Assembly (NCBI GenBank): GCA_002368355.1
Contig: AP018281.1
Location: 310,001-374,000 of the forward strand
Source: Chondrocystis sp. NIES-4102
GTDB lineage: Bacteria > Cyanobacteriota > Cyanobacteriia > Cyanobacteriales > Xenococcaceae
DNA length: 64,000 bases
Direction of reading: 5' to 3'
In this document: positions 55,672 through 64,000 of the stretch, in pieces
How the letters are laid out: each line of letters begins with the position of its first letter
How positions within the stretch are numbered: the first letter of the stretch is position 1
Program-made: the position numbers and the translations under genes
Notes under the pieces: model-generated
What the model was told of the DNA's origin: nothing
Databases searched by the model: none
Seen by the model: the letters and a program-made list of their open reading frames with translations, nothing else

Positions 55672-56208
55672 ATGAAAAACTTACTTAATAACACCGCTTT
55701 ATTTATTGCGACTTGTTTTGTTGCCACTACTCAACCTAGTTTTGCCCAACAAACTCCGATACCAAAAGGTTTTCGCTGCGATACTAGTGCTAAAGTACCT
55801 ACTACTGTTTATCAAAACTCCCAAGGACAAGCCGAACCCTGGATTGTATGGCAATCAGACTATTTTTCTGGTTCAGGATGGAATCCCCAAGCTCGTTGTA
55901 AAGAAGTTAGTTCACGTTTAGAGACTTATCGCGCAGAAGGCAAACTTAAATATGCCACCCTTGGTACAGAAAACAATCAACCTGTAATTTGTGTTGCCAG
56001 TAAAAATCAAGGTCCTTGTGAAGGAATGATTTATACTCTTAAACCAGGACAAGATGGAGTTGCTACTCTCAATAACTTTTTTGCTTGGGCAAGTGGACAA
56101 GAAGGTATTCAATCTAATTATGAATCATCTACAGAAGTTCCATATATTAATCTGACAGAGCAATTAGATAAGAAGAAAGGAAATGCTGCTGTAGATAGAC
56201 AACTATAA
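55672..56208 (+). CDS. COP23-domain secreted protein
   Basis: 178 residues. A signal peptide (about 1-25, ending PSFAQQ) is followed by the COP23 pattern named after the circadian oscillating protein of Synechococcus RF-1: FRCDT near 34, WIVWQSDYF, CKEVSSRLETY and the paired Cys VICVASKNQGPCEGMIYTL. Four cysteines suggest disulphides outside the cytoplasm. These genes often sit beside trypsin-like peptidases in cyanobacteria, as here. Function unknown. It begins 96 bases after coiled-coil gene 4 and 14 before the protease gene. Confidence 0.82.
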   Translation: MKNLLNNTALFIATCFVATTQPSFAQQTPIPKGFRCDTSAKVPTTVYQNSQGQAEPWIVWQSDYFSGSGWNPQARCKEVSSRLETYRAEGKLKYATLGTENNQPVICVASKNQGPCEGMIYTLKPGQDGVATLNNFFAWASGQEGIQSNYESSTEVPYINLTEQLDKKKGNAAVDRQL

Positions 56209-56222
56209 TTGAGATTTTTTAA

Positions 56223-57056
56223 ATGCTTGATCGCAAACATCTACCTAAGAAATTAACACGATTGTTGGGTAAGAAATTTCTCAACTTGCTAATGATTAAT
56301 TTGGCGATTAGCGGTGTTTTTTGGTACAAATTGAGCTTAAAAAGCACCGTAGCTCAAAATGAAGTTACTAAATATGTCTTACCCGATGAGCGAGATGACA
56401 GCGAGATCTATCATTTAACTCAGTCCCAAACAATTCGCGTAGTAAAAGCTGATTCTGCTGGATCTGGAGTCATTATTAGCAAACAGGACAATATTTATAC
56501 AGTTTTAACTAGTTGGCACGTGATCAATCAAGATAACCTATCAATTATTTTAACTGCCGACGATCAACAACATCAGTTGCTCAATGAGCCAAGACAAATT
56601 GGTCAACTAGATCTTGCTGTGGTGCAATTTGAAAGTACTATTGAATATCCCATTGCTAAAATTCGCACAGATGCCCCGAAAGTGGGAGAAAAAGTATATG
56701 CAGCAGGATTTCCTTTAAAAATTGGGCAAATAAAAAATACTGTAAATCTAGGCAATCAAGCCTTTCGCCTAACCCAAGGGGTAATCTCCCTGATGCCAAC
56801 CAAATCATTACCTGAAGGATATAGTTTAGCTTATACCAATCAGACAGAGCCAGGCATGAGCGGTAGCCCTATCTTTGACGAGCGCGGTCAACTTATTGGC
56901 ATTCATGGTCGAGGAAAATATCGTGATCCAGGCTTTGGTGTATATATTTTTGAAGATGGTAGTGAGCCTCAACCAGCACAGCTTAAAGTTATGGTGCAAT
57001 CAAGCTGGGGCATACCCATTACCAGTTATCTAGAAGTATCCCAATCACAAAAATAA
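56223..57056 (+). CDS. Trypsin-like serine protease, membrane- or envelope-located
   Basis: 277 residues. A hydrophobic segment at about 18-40 is a signal anchor. The catalytic triad is visible: H99 in TSWHV, D130 in LDLAVV, S213 in EPGMSGSP. GSGVIIS and the late QLIGIHGRG complete the chymotrypsin-fold S1/HtrA-like signature. No PDZ domain is present. It likely cleaves proteins outside the cytoplasm. Its stop overlaps the ATG of the next protease gene (TAATG), which indicates translational coupling. Confidence 0.9.
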   Translation: MLDRKHLPKKLTRLLGKKFLNLLMINLAISGVFWYKLSLKSTVAQNEVTKYVLPDERDDSEIYHLTQSQTIRVVKADSAGSGVIISKQDNIYTVLTSWHVINQDNLSIILTADDQQHQLLNEPRQIGQLDLAVVQFESTIEYPIAKIRTDAPKVGEKVYAAGFPLKIGQIKNTVNLGNQAFRLTQGVISLMPTKSLPEGYSLAYTNQTEPGMSGSPIFDERGQLIGIHGRGKYRDPGFGVYIFEDGSEPQPAQLKVMVQSSWGIPITSYLEVSQSQK

Positions 57057-58627
57057 TGTTTAGAAATCATCAATTTTATAACAATACCTTAGCTACTATT
57101 CTTTCAGGCATGGCAGTTAGTGCTTTAGTGGTTTGGCAAACAATTCCTGTAATGGCTAAAGAAGCTACGGAAATAGCAGCGATCGCTCAAGCAACAACCG
57201 TTAAAATAGATAATAACTTAGGTGTCCCTGGGGGATCTGGAGTAATTATTGCTAAACAAGGTAATAACTATACAGTGTTGACCGCCAATCATGTAGTAAA
57301 AAACGTCAATATTAGCTATGTAGTTAAAACCAAAGATAATCAACAACATCCCGTAACCAGTGTCAAAAACTTGCAAACCCAGGGGTTAGATCTAGCCTAT
57401 ATAACTTTTACCGCTTCTCAACCCTATGCGATCGCAACTATAGGTAATTCTGAATATGCTACCCCAGGGGCTTCAATTTATGTTTCTGGTTATCCCCTAT
57501 CTGCAACCATTAGTGAAGATCGCTATCACGAGTTTACCACGGGTACAATTACCAGTATTCGAGACAGTGCTTCAGAAGGCTACACCATGCGTTATCAGGC
57601 TCTAACTCGTCGTGGTATGAGTGGTGGGCCCGTATTTAATACTAATGGTCAACTAATTGGTATTCATGGTCAAGGGGATGTAATTGGCAGTGTGAAGAAT
57701 GAATCTTCTAGTATTCCTGAGCCTCTAAAAACTGGTTTTAATGCAGCAATTCCTATTCAAAATTTTACTTCTGCTGCCCCTAAAGAATTAAGTGAATCAT
57801 CTCTAGCAATTGAAGATACCAAACCAGAAAAAGAAAAAGATATTGATGTCGAAGCTACGCAAAAATATGTCGAAGGCATCGAATTACTAGCAAGAGGTGA
57901 CACAACTAGAGCAAATGAATATTTAACACAAGCAGCTAGCAAAAACCCTAAAAATGCCAATGCCATCTATTATCAAGGCTTAATTGACTACACTAAAAGA
58001 AATCTCGATAGTGCCATTAATAACTATAATCGTGCGATCGAAAACAATAGTAATTTCTCCTTGGCTTATTTTAGTCGTGGATTAGCTTATTATCGTCAAG
58101 GCAATAAACAAAAAGCGTTAGAAGACTATGACAATGCCATTAGAATTAATCCGAGCGATCCTTGGTCTTATCTTAATCGTGGATTAGTTAAAGAAGATTT
58201 AGGAGACACTCAGGGAGCTTTAGCTGATTACGATCGCGCTGTGCAAGTCGCCCCTGAATATGGCAAAGCCTATCATAATCGTGGTGCTATTCGTTATTCT
58301 CAACGCAATTTTAATGGTGCAGTTGAAGATTTCAAAAAAGCCTCAGATATTTTCTCGCAACAAGGGGATACAGATAGTTATAATGTCGCGATCGATAGTC
58401 TTAATAAAGCCCAAAAAGCATTACGCAATCAAGAAACTAATCAACAAACACAACAGCAATTCCAAAATTATAATACCCAGCCAAATAGCAGCACCCCAAC
58501 CACTCCCACTGTCCCCCCAACTTCTTCTCCATCTCAGCCAAATAATAGTACACCAACCACTCCCATTTATCCCCCAACTTCTGCACCTCCCAACTCTAAT
58601 ACACCATCTCAATTTAGGGATTTATAG
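57056..58627 (+). CDS. Trypsin-like serine protease with TPR repeats
   Basis: 523 residues. A signal peptide (about 1-35) precedes a trypsin-like domain with H79 in TANHV, D112 in LDLAYI, S189 in RRGMSGGP. Residues about 270-430 are at least four TPR units (YVEGIELLARGDTTRANEYL; AYYRQGNKQKALEDYDNAIR). A Pro/Ser/Thr/Asn-rich tail follows and ends TPSQFRDL, almost identical to the kinase tail ATPQFRDDL at 43986. Protease plus TPR suggests an activity regulated by protein binding. Last gene of the operon. Confidence 0.9.
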   Translation: MFRNHQFYNNTLATILSGMAVSALVVWQTIPVMAKEATEIAAIAQATTVKIDNNLGVPGGSGVIIAKQGNNYTVLTANHVVKNVNISYVVKTKDNQQHPVTSVKNLQTQGLDLAYITFTASQPYAIATIGNSEYATPGASIYVSGYPLSATISEDRYHEFTTGTITSIRDSASEGYTMRYQALTRRGMSGGPVFNTNGQLIGIHGQGDVIGSVKNESSSIPEPLKTGFNAAIPIQNFTSAAPKELSESSLAIEDTKPEKEKDIDVEATQKYVEGIELLARGDTTRANEYLTQAASKNPKNANAIYYQGLIDYTKRNLDSAINNYNRAIENNSNFSLAYFSRGLAYYRQGNKQKALEDYDNAIRINPSDPWSYLNRGLVKEDLGDTQGALADYDRAVQVAPEYGKAYHNRGAIRYSQRNFNGAVEDFKKASDIFSQQGDTDSYNVAIDSLNKAQKALRNQETNQQTQQQFQNYNTQPNSSTPTTPTVPPTSSPSQPNNSTPTTPIYPPTSAPPNSNTPSQFRDL

Positions 58628-58966
58628 TTAAAACGCAATACTAGGGTATATGTAGGTAGTAGGTAGTAGGCGCGGAAAGCGTCGTCACGCACGCTCTTGA
58701 GGCGACCAAAGCGCGAACGTGACGATAGTAGGTAGTAGGTAGTAGGTTTTTTTATTTCTGATTCTCAGTCAACTATTAGTTATGTATAGTGATGATGTGT
58801 TACAAAAATCTATACTATATTTCTAATTATGCGAGATATCTTTAGCAAAAATTCCTAACTATAGTTAATCTTGCGATAAGAGTCATATTAATGTTAGAAA
58901 AACCGTAAAGTTTAAAGCTAAACAATAACCGACTCTAAACGCCGTTTGTAACTTGTGATATATTGT
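58628..58966. repeat. Intergenic region with the third dispersed element
   Basis: GTAGGTA heptamers flank the 59-bp element (58669-58727). The remaining 200 bases are AT-rich with no visible gene. Confidence 0.75.
58669..58727 (-). repeat. Dispersed 59-61 bp element, copy 3
   Basis: Reverse complement is identical over 59 bases to copy 2 (13332-13390). TAGTAGG heptamers flank it on both sides. Confidence 0.9.
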
Positions 58967-59893
58967 TTACACTAATGCTTGCAATGATTCTAAAGAGAAG
59001 ACCTGACCATTAAAATCAAATACCTCAATATTAGAGTAGGACATAGTTTCGGAATTAAATGTAATATCAATAGAGGTAGATCCTTGAGTGCCGAAGGTGA
59101 TTAAGGTTTCGTCGTAGTTAATGCCTAATTCAGCTAGATCACGACCACTACCGCCATCTATATTACCTCTATGATCGCCAAAACCACGTATTAAATCGTC
59201 CCCTTGCCCCAAATCAATCCTACCAGAACCATCAGAGTCGGACAAGCCCCCAGTTAAGGCATCGATAGTGTCATTACCAGATCCAGTATTAATTGTACCC
59301 GAATAGTTAGAAATGGCAAACTCTTCCCCTTTACCAAAGATAGTGTCATTACCAGATCCAGTATCAATTGTACCCAAATAGTTAGATATCCCACTACTAC
59401 CCAAGAAAAATTCGTCAATAACACCGTTAGCAATACCAGTGATCACATCATTACCAGATCCAGTATTAATTGTACCTCTGCTGTTTATCCCTACAGGAAA
59501 ACCAGTACCAGAAATATTGTCATTCCCATTTCCTGTATTGATAACACCTGTGTCACTAAGGAAAAAACCCTCAAATCCACTACCAGACAGCTTGTCATTA
59601 CCATCTCCTGTATCTAAAACGGCATCATATCCAAGATCAATAGCTGTATAACCATTACTAGAAATGACATCATTGCCATCGCCAGTCTTAAGTTGACTGT
59701 TACCATTAAGTACAATCCCTTCTGATTCACTATTACAAGTAATGATATCGCTACCATTCAATGTATCGACAGTTACGCCTGAAGCGATTTTGATGGAAGT
59801 ATCACTTTCAACAGTATCTACTTTATTAGTCCAATTACCTAATAAAACACCGTTTTCGTTAGTCCAGCCAGTTGCAGTCAGATTAATCCTCAT
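58967..59893 (-). CDS. RTX-like calcium-binding repeat protein
   Basis: About 308 residues from the ATG with AGGA before it; a GTG six bases upstream is less likely. No N-terminal signal. Imperfect repeats on the pattern INTGSGNDTI--- or LDTGDGNDKLSG (at least seven between residues 75 and 225) bind calcium in RTX-type beta-rolls. The C-terminal IEVFDFNGQVFSLESLQAL resembles a type I secretion signal. It is likely exported by an ABC-type system not encoded here. Repeats at the DNA level (TTACCAGATCCAGTAT) show blade duplication. Confidence 0.85.
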   Translation of the reverse strand: MRINLTATGWTNENGVLLGNWTNKVDTVESDTSIKIASGVTVDTLNGSDIITCNSESEGIVLNGNSQLKTGDGNDVISSNGYTAIDLGYDAVLDTGDGNDKLSGSGFEGFFLSDTGVINTGNGNDNISGTGFPVGINSRGTINTGSGNDVITGIANGVIDEFFLGSSGISNYLGTIDTGSGNDTIFGKGEEFAISNYSGTINTGSGNDTIDALTGGLSDSDGSGRIDLGQGDDLIRGFGDHRGNIDGGSGRDLAELGINYDETLITFGTQGSTSIDITFNSETMSYSNIEVFDFNGQVFSLESLQALV

Positions 59894-60006
59894 AATCACT
59901 ATCCTATTTGTTTAACTAAATTTAAATATAGGCAAATAGTGATCTTTTTATGCACTTAATTTGAGATTAAGTATGGAAGTTTTTTATATTACTCATAATC
60001 TTAAAA

Positions 60007-60642
60007 TTAAACTCCTAGATAATTTCTAAATAGTTCAACCATAAAAGTAATAAATCTTTCCACGGCGACTGTACCGAAAACCAAGATAGAAGTGGTTAAA
60101 GCAGCACCCAAAGAACAAACAAATAAACCAGCAATACAAATTAGCCCATCATCCTCCAATAAGCCAAAAGCAGTGATAAAAATACCCATTGCTGGTAAAG
60201 TATTAGTTCCAGGGATAGGAATCATCATCGAAATAGCCATCAGAGAAATAGCACAACCTAATAAAGTTTTGCCCACCTGGGTAGTGCAAATATAAGCCAT
60301 GCGAGGTTTAGTAATATTCTCTATTCTTTGAACCCACGGAATACCCATTTTGACAAACTTTTGCACTGTGGCTAATTTCATTGACCCATTGAGTATTTTA
60401 TCTGGTAACCAAGGGCGATCGCGTCCTACTGCAAGTTGCACTGCTAAAACAAATATGGCTATACCAAAGGGAGTAGAATATCCAGGCGCAGGTAAAGGCA
60501 AAGCGGAAGGTAAAGATAAAATTGCTAAGAGGAAGCCAAAAATTCTTTCTCCTGCTAAAGTTAAAATCTCTGCAAGAGTTACCTGTTCATTTCTATTGGA
60601 TGCAAAAAAATAATCTTTGAGTTCGATAGAAAGCTTTGCCAT
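60007..60642 (-). CDS. ExoD family exopolysaccharide-associated membrane protein
   Basis: 211 residues with about five membrane helices. The ExoD features LTLAEILTLAGERIFGFLLAI (in part) and LPSALPLPAPGYSTPFG near residues 45-60 are visible. ExoD influences exopolysaccharide production in rhizobia; mechanism unknown. It starts 56 bases after the CHAT-domain gene on the same strand, so they may be co-transcribed. Confidence 0.88.
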   Translation of the reverse strand: MAKLSIELKDYFFASNRNEQVTLAEILTLAGERIFGFLLAILSLPSALPLPAPGYSTPFGIAIFVLAVQLAVGRDRPWLPDKILNGSMKLATVQKFVKMGIPWVQRIENITKPRMAYICTTQVGKTLLGCAISLMAISMMIPIPGTNTLPAMGIFITAFGLLEDDGLICIAGLFVCSLGAALTTSILVFGTVAVERFITFMVELFRNYLGV

Positions 60643-60698
60643 TTTATCTTATATTTGCTGGAAATCTAAAAGTATTATTAAATTTAATTTCGATTAGC

Positions 60699-62042
60699 TT
60701 ACCAAGGATTACCTATAATAGTAAATCCTGCCCAATAAAAAGGGTGGTTGAAATTTTGTGTTTCTAGTTCGCTTGTATTGGCTGGGAGATTTACTTCAAT
60801 TCCCGATCCTCTGACTTGTCTATTTTCTACAAAAACCTTGCCCCTCAGCATATTTATTTGAGCTTGTCTTAAAGCTTGGGCTTTAATGGAGGTTGATTTT
60901 AACTGTTGATAAAATTCACTCATTAGTACTACTGTACCAGCATCATTGATTTGCCAGAGACTAGCCAAAGCAGATTTAACGCCAGCCTGCATAGCCAACC
61001 CTGCAAAACCAAATTCAGCTTCTTCGTTGCCTAAAGCAGTTTCACAGGCACTCAAAACCAATAAGTCGACTGGGGGTGAATCTAATTTTAGGTTAGCAAT
61101 TTCGTTTAAACTTAATTTGCGATCGCTAAATTGAATGTAAGAATCGTTAGGTGAACCTGGGCTAAAATGAGAGTGGGAAGCAATATGAACAATATCAAAG
61201 CCTCCTGTTTGGTGAGCTTGTTTAAAGTTTTCGATAGTAAAATCTTGATTAATTATTTTACGCCCTGACCATAATTTTGGTACAATAGTATTTAATTCAA
61301 CTTCCACACCAGGAAGGGACGGTAGTTTACTAAATTCTGATGCACCTATAGCTAAAACTTTTTGCTCGGTTTTGGGTTCATAGCTGGTATCAGTTAAACT
61401 AAAGGCGGGAATATTAGCAAGATTATATTTTTCCACTAAGAATTTTTCCCCATCATGAAGCGCAGCAAAGGGGAGAGAGCGCAAAGAAGGGCCAGTGCAG
61501 AGTAAGAGAGTATCAATTTGTTCGGCTTCTAAATAAGGTTCTAAGGGTTTAATTAGCCAACGATAAATTAATCTAGCTGGGGGAAGATATCTCAGAGTTT
61601 CGCGATCGCCTATTCCTGTTTCCAATTCCCGAACTCTTTGAATTACATTAGCTTTCGTTGCACCTTTTACTTTGAGACTGATAAACTGATTACCTGGTGT
61701 TACTAAAACCAACTGTAAGAAATCTGGTTGTGATGCTGCCCAAATTACCGCAGGTTTAATATCTGTTTTAGTTTGAATATCCGCTAAAATATTGGCTATC
61801 TTTCGGGCTGCTTTAGAACTACTATCAAAATCACGTTTAAAATAGCGTTCATAATCATTTTCCCATTTAGTCTCTAACTTTTTAACTTGTCTGGAAAACT
61901 GTTCTAAATCAATAACATCTGGTTGAACTTGAGCAATAAATTGAGGAGGAATAACTTGAGATCTCAATGGCTGGTAATTCAATAAAACAATGGCGATCGC
62001 GACTATGCCAATAATTGAAAAATATGACCAAATACGACGCAT
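60699..62042 (-). CDS. CHAT-domain protein (caspase-like)
   Basis: 447 residues. Residues 5-24 form a signal or membrane anchor. The CHAT caspase-like domain occupies about 180-447: the His dyad region is VHIASHSHF (H290 in the usual place), the Cys is in VLSACETALG (C333). GLAMQAGVKSALASLWQIND and the HPFYWAGFTIIG end are typical. CHAT proteases often act with TPR or other sensors; here the N-terminal region (40-170) is helical and separate. Probably a regulated peptidase in the envelope. ExoD follows downstream. Confidence 0.92.
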   Translation of the reverse strand: MRRIWSYFSIIGIVAIAIVLLNYQPLRSQVIPPQFIAQVQPDVIDLEQFSRQVKKLETKWENDYERYFKRDFDSSSKAARKIANILADIQTKTDIKPAVIWAASQPDFLQLVLVTPGNQFISLKVKGATKANVIQRVRELETGIGDRETLRYLPPARLIYRWLIKPLEPYLEAEQIDTLLLCTGPSLRSLPFAALHDGEKFLVEKYNLANIPAFSLTDTSYEPKTEQKVLAIGASEFSKLPSLPGVEVELNTIVPKLWSGRKIINQDFTIENFKQAHQTGGFDIVHIASHSHFSPGSPNDSYIQFSDRKLSLNEIANLKLDSPPVDLLVLSACETALGNEEAEFGFAGLAMQAGVKSALASLWQINDAGTVVLMSEFYQQLKSTSIKAQALRQAQINMLRGKVFVENRQVRGSGIEVNLPANTSELETQNFNHPFYWAGFTIIGNPW

Positions 62043-62159
62043 AAGTATATTCCACCTTATATAACTAATTGAAGTGTTTATCTTAAGTTCGGTTGACCAT
62101 TATAACTTGAGGTTTGAGGAATATAGGGAATTTCGTTACTTAAAGCCAAATAAATTAAA

Positions 62160-62705
62160 TCAATTCTCCAAACGCGAAAACTTATCAGCAATATCCGAAC
62201 CTGTAAAATTAGCTACCCAACCTTCTGGGGTATCAAATAAACGGATGCAAGTAAAACTAGGATTTTCTCCCATATCAAACCAATGAGGAGTATTAGCAGG
62301 AACACTAATTAAATCATTTTGTTCACAAAGAACCTCATAAACTTTATCCTGAATATGTAATGTAAATAAACCTTGCCCACGAGTAAAAAAGCGAATTTCA
62401 TCATCATCATGGGTATGTTCTGCTAAAAACTTTTGTCTCAATTGTGCCTTTTGAGGATGATCATTATTAAGACTAATCACATCATAGGTTTGATATCCCG
62501 TTTCCTCAACCAAACGTTGAATATCCTGTTGATAGGCTGCCAAAATCTCTTCATTACTTGCATTTTCGGCAATTTCCCCAGCAGCAACCCAGCGTTCAAA
62601 ACGAATACCCAATTGATTTAATTCATTGGCGATCGCTTCAGGACTACGATATTGGGCGATCGGTGCTTGGGGTTGATTTTCTTCATAAATTGTTAGTAAG
62701 CTCAT
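62160..62705 (-). CDS. mtnD: Acireductone dioxygenase
   Basis: 181 residues. A cupin enzyme of the methionine salvage pathway that converts acireductone and O2 to formate and the 2-keto acid precursor of methionine. The metal-binding motif EHTHDDDEIRFF and the second histidine in ANTPHWFDMG are complete, and FVRG-like FFTRGQGLF follows. Either Fe or Ni can be bound in this family. Other salvage genes are not adjacent. It is 222 bases downstream of dapL on the same strand, separated by repeats. Confidence 0.95.
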   Translation of the reverse strand: MSLLTIYEENQPQAPIAQYRSPEAIANELNQLGIRFERWVAAGEIAENASNEEILAAYQQDIQRLVEETGYQTYDVISLNNDHPQKAQLRQKFLAEHTHDDDEIRFFTRGQGLFTLHIQDKVYEVLCEQNDLISVPANTPHWFDMGENPSFTCIRLFDTPEGWVANFTGSDIADKFSRLEN

Positions 62706-62927
62706 GATTTTTCTCGGTTATAAGTTTAATAAGGTAGTAGGTAGGGGGTAGTAGGTAGTAGGTAGTAGGTAGTGGGTAATCCCACAAGGGGACAATGTAG
62801 GTAATAGTCAAAAGGTAAAAAGCTAACAGCTAATAGCTAAAAACTAAAAACTAAAAGCTAAAACATCACCTAATATACCCTCGCGCTTCACCTCTACCCA
62901 TAATTATTATTTTAGGAAAAATAAAAC
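62706..62927. repeat. Heptamer tract with the eighth 20-bp element
   Basis: GTAGGTA units (62731-62777), a reverse copy of the 20-bp element (62778-62797), and AGCTAAAA units (62818-62870). Confidence 0.85.
62778..62797 (-). repeat. 20-bp dispersed element, copy 8
   Basis: Exact reverse complement of CATTGTCCCCTTGTGGGATT. Confidence 0.9.
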
Positions 62928-64000
62928 CTAAGCTTTAAACTTTTCAGTGATCCGTTTCATAGCCTCATTAACATTATCTCGACTATTAAAAGCAGAGATG
63001 CGGAAATAACCTTCTCCAGCAGCACCAAAACCAGATCCTGGTGTACCTACAACGTTACAGTTAAATAGTAATTTATCAAAGAAATCCCAGCTAGAGAGTC
63101 CTTGAGGGGTTTTTACCCAAACATAAGGAGCGTTTGTACCACCGTATACTTGAATTCCTGCTGCGGTTAATTGCTCTAAGATAATTTTGGCATTTTCTAA
63201 ATAAAAGCCGATTAATTCCTTAATTTGAGCTTGTCCAGCATCACTATAAACTGCTTCTGCGCCCCGTTGAACAATGTAAGATACACCGTTAAATTTAGTA
63301 GATTGACGACGATTCCATAACTGCCAAATCTTAACATCCGAACCATCTGCAGCCTTACCCATTAAATTTTGGGGAACTACTGTAAAGGCGCAGCGTGTAC
63401 CAGTAAAACCAGCATTTTTAGAAAAAGAACGAAACTCGATCGCGCAATCTTTTGCTCCTTCTATCTCATATATGGAGTGGGGTAAACTAGGATCGGTAAT
63501 AAACGCCTCATAAGCTGCATCAAACAGAATTAATGAACCATGTTCTTTGGCGTAATCTACCCAAGCCTGAAGATGTTCTTTAGTAGCGGTAGCCCCTGTA
63601 GGGTTATTAGGAAAGCAAAGATAAATTAAATCTACCTTTTCACTAGGAATTTCGGCGGTAAAGTTATTTTCCGCACTGATGGGAAGATAAACCAAACCAC
63701 CATACTTACCATCCTCACCAGCTTCTCCTGTATGCCCTGCCATGACATTAGTATCAACATATACAGGATAGACAGGATCGGTAACGGCAATTTTATTATC
63801 TTTACCAAAAATATCTAAAATATTACCGCAATCACATTTAGAACCGTCGGAAATAAAGATTTCAGCAGCATCAATATCACAACCGCGATCTTGAAAGTCC
63901 TGTTTGGCAATTTTCTCTCTCAACCAAGCATAACCTTGTTCTGGGCCATAACCTTTAAAACTAGAGCGATCGCCCATTTCTGCCGTTGCTGCAATCATTG
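62928..64000 (-). CDS. dapL: LL-diaminopimelate aminotransferase, 5'-truncated by the window edge
   Basis: The visible 356 residues are the C-terminal part of DapL, normally about 410 residues; roughly 55 are missing beyond the window. DapL makes LL-diaminopimelate from tetrahydrodipicolinate for lysine and peptidoglycan, a route typical of cyanobacteria and plants. Visible hallmarks: [19 protein letters not shown] and the PLP lysine in [12 protein letters not shown] (K194 of the fragment). The end [16 protein letters not shown] is family-specific. Confidence 0.96.
   Translation of the reverse strand, partial: MIAATAEMGDRSSFKGYGPEQGYAWLREKIAKQDFQDRGCDIDAAEIFISDGSKCDCGNILDIFGKDNKIAVTDPVYPVYVDTNVMAGHTGEAGEDGKYGGLVYLPISAENNFTAEIPSEKVDLIYLCFPNNPTGATATKEHLQAWVDYAKEHGSLILFDAAYEAFITDPSLPHSIYEIEGAKDCAIEFRSFSKNAGFTGTRCAFTVVPQNLMGKAADGSDVKIWQLWNRRQSTKFNGVSYIVQRGAEAVYSDAGQAQIKELIGFYLENAKIILEQLTAAGIQVYGGTNAPYVWVKTPQGLSSWDFFDKLLFNCNVVGTPGSGFGAAGEGYFRISAFNSRDNVNEAMKRITEKFKA

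Overview
The window is a 64 kb piece of a cyanobacterial chromosome. Support comes from the AT-rich sequence with many copies of the octamer GCGATCGC (HIP1), and from several cyanobacterium-typical genes: a fused panC-cmk gene, ndhN for the photosynthetic NDH-1 complex, ccsA for thylakoid cytochrome c assembly, a group 2 sigma factor, a PATAN response regulator, a GluR0-like channel, a COP23-type protein and dapL. Short tandem heptamer repeats lie between many genes, as in large-genome cyanobacteria. I cannot name the genus from sequence alone. I see no rRNA, tRNA, CRISPR array, prophage or intact transposase.

Layout. 1-7 kb: a membrane protein with proline-rich repeats, a membrane FKBP isomerase, an FMN reductase, a SafE/ferric-reductase-like fusion, a 38-residue membrane mini-protein and a VWA protein, then a GST. 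7.6-10.5 kb: a tight four-gene operon (TM2/SHOCT, HhH, methyltransferase, serine hydrolase). 10.7-13.1 kb: a P450 and a renalase-like flavoprotein. 13.5-14.7 kb: a HicA-like gene plus an HTH gene lying between two copies of the first codons of panC. 14.7-23.5 kb: panC-cmk, ruvA, a secreted beta-helix protein, an AlkB-like gene, ccsA and a dynamin-like GTPase. 24-27 kb: two unknown tandem paralogs. 27.6-43.9 kb: mostly housekeeping genes (murF, ndhN, an ABC ATPase with rsmG, a Nudix hydrolase, a sigma factor, an S9 peptidase, an SDR, gyrB), plus a decayed acetyltransferase and a second 38-residue ORF with a very strong Shine-Dalgarno site.

44-58.6 kb is the most unusual part. A membrane FHA protein and a membrane Ser/Thr kinase form one unit. 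A GluR0-like channel follows, then an FHA-WD40 protein divergent from a seven-gene operon. That operon encodes four acidic coiled-coil proteins of about 300 residues, a COP23-like secreted protein, and two trypsin-like proteases, the second with TPR repeats. The kinase and the last protease end in near-identical C-terminal tails. A CHAT-type protease-like protein, an ExoD protein and an RTX-like repeat protein lie just beyond. I infer a phosphorylation-sensing envelope or proteolysis system; its function is not shown by the sequence. The window ends with mtnD and the truncated dapL.

Intergenic DNA carries several dispersed repeats: a 20-bp element in eight copies, a 59-61 bp element in three copies, a hairpin element in two copies (one inside the dynamin coding region), and many heptamer arrays.
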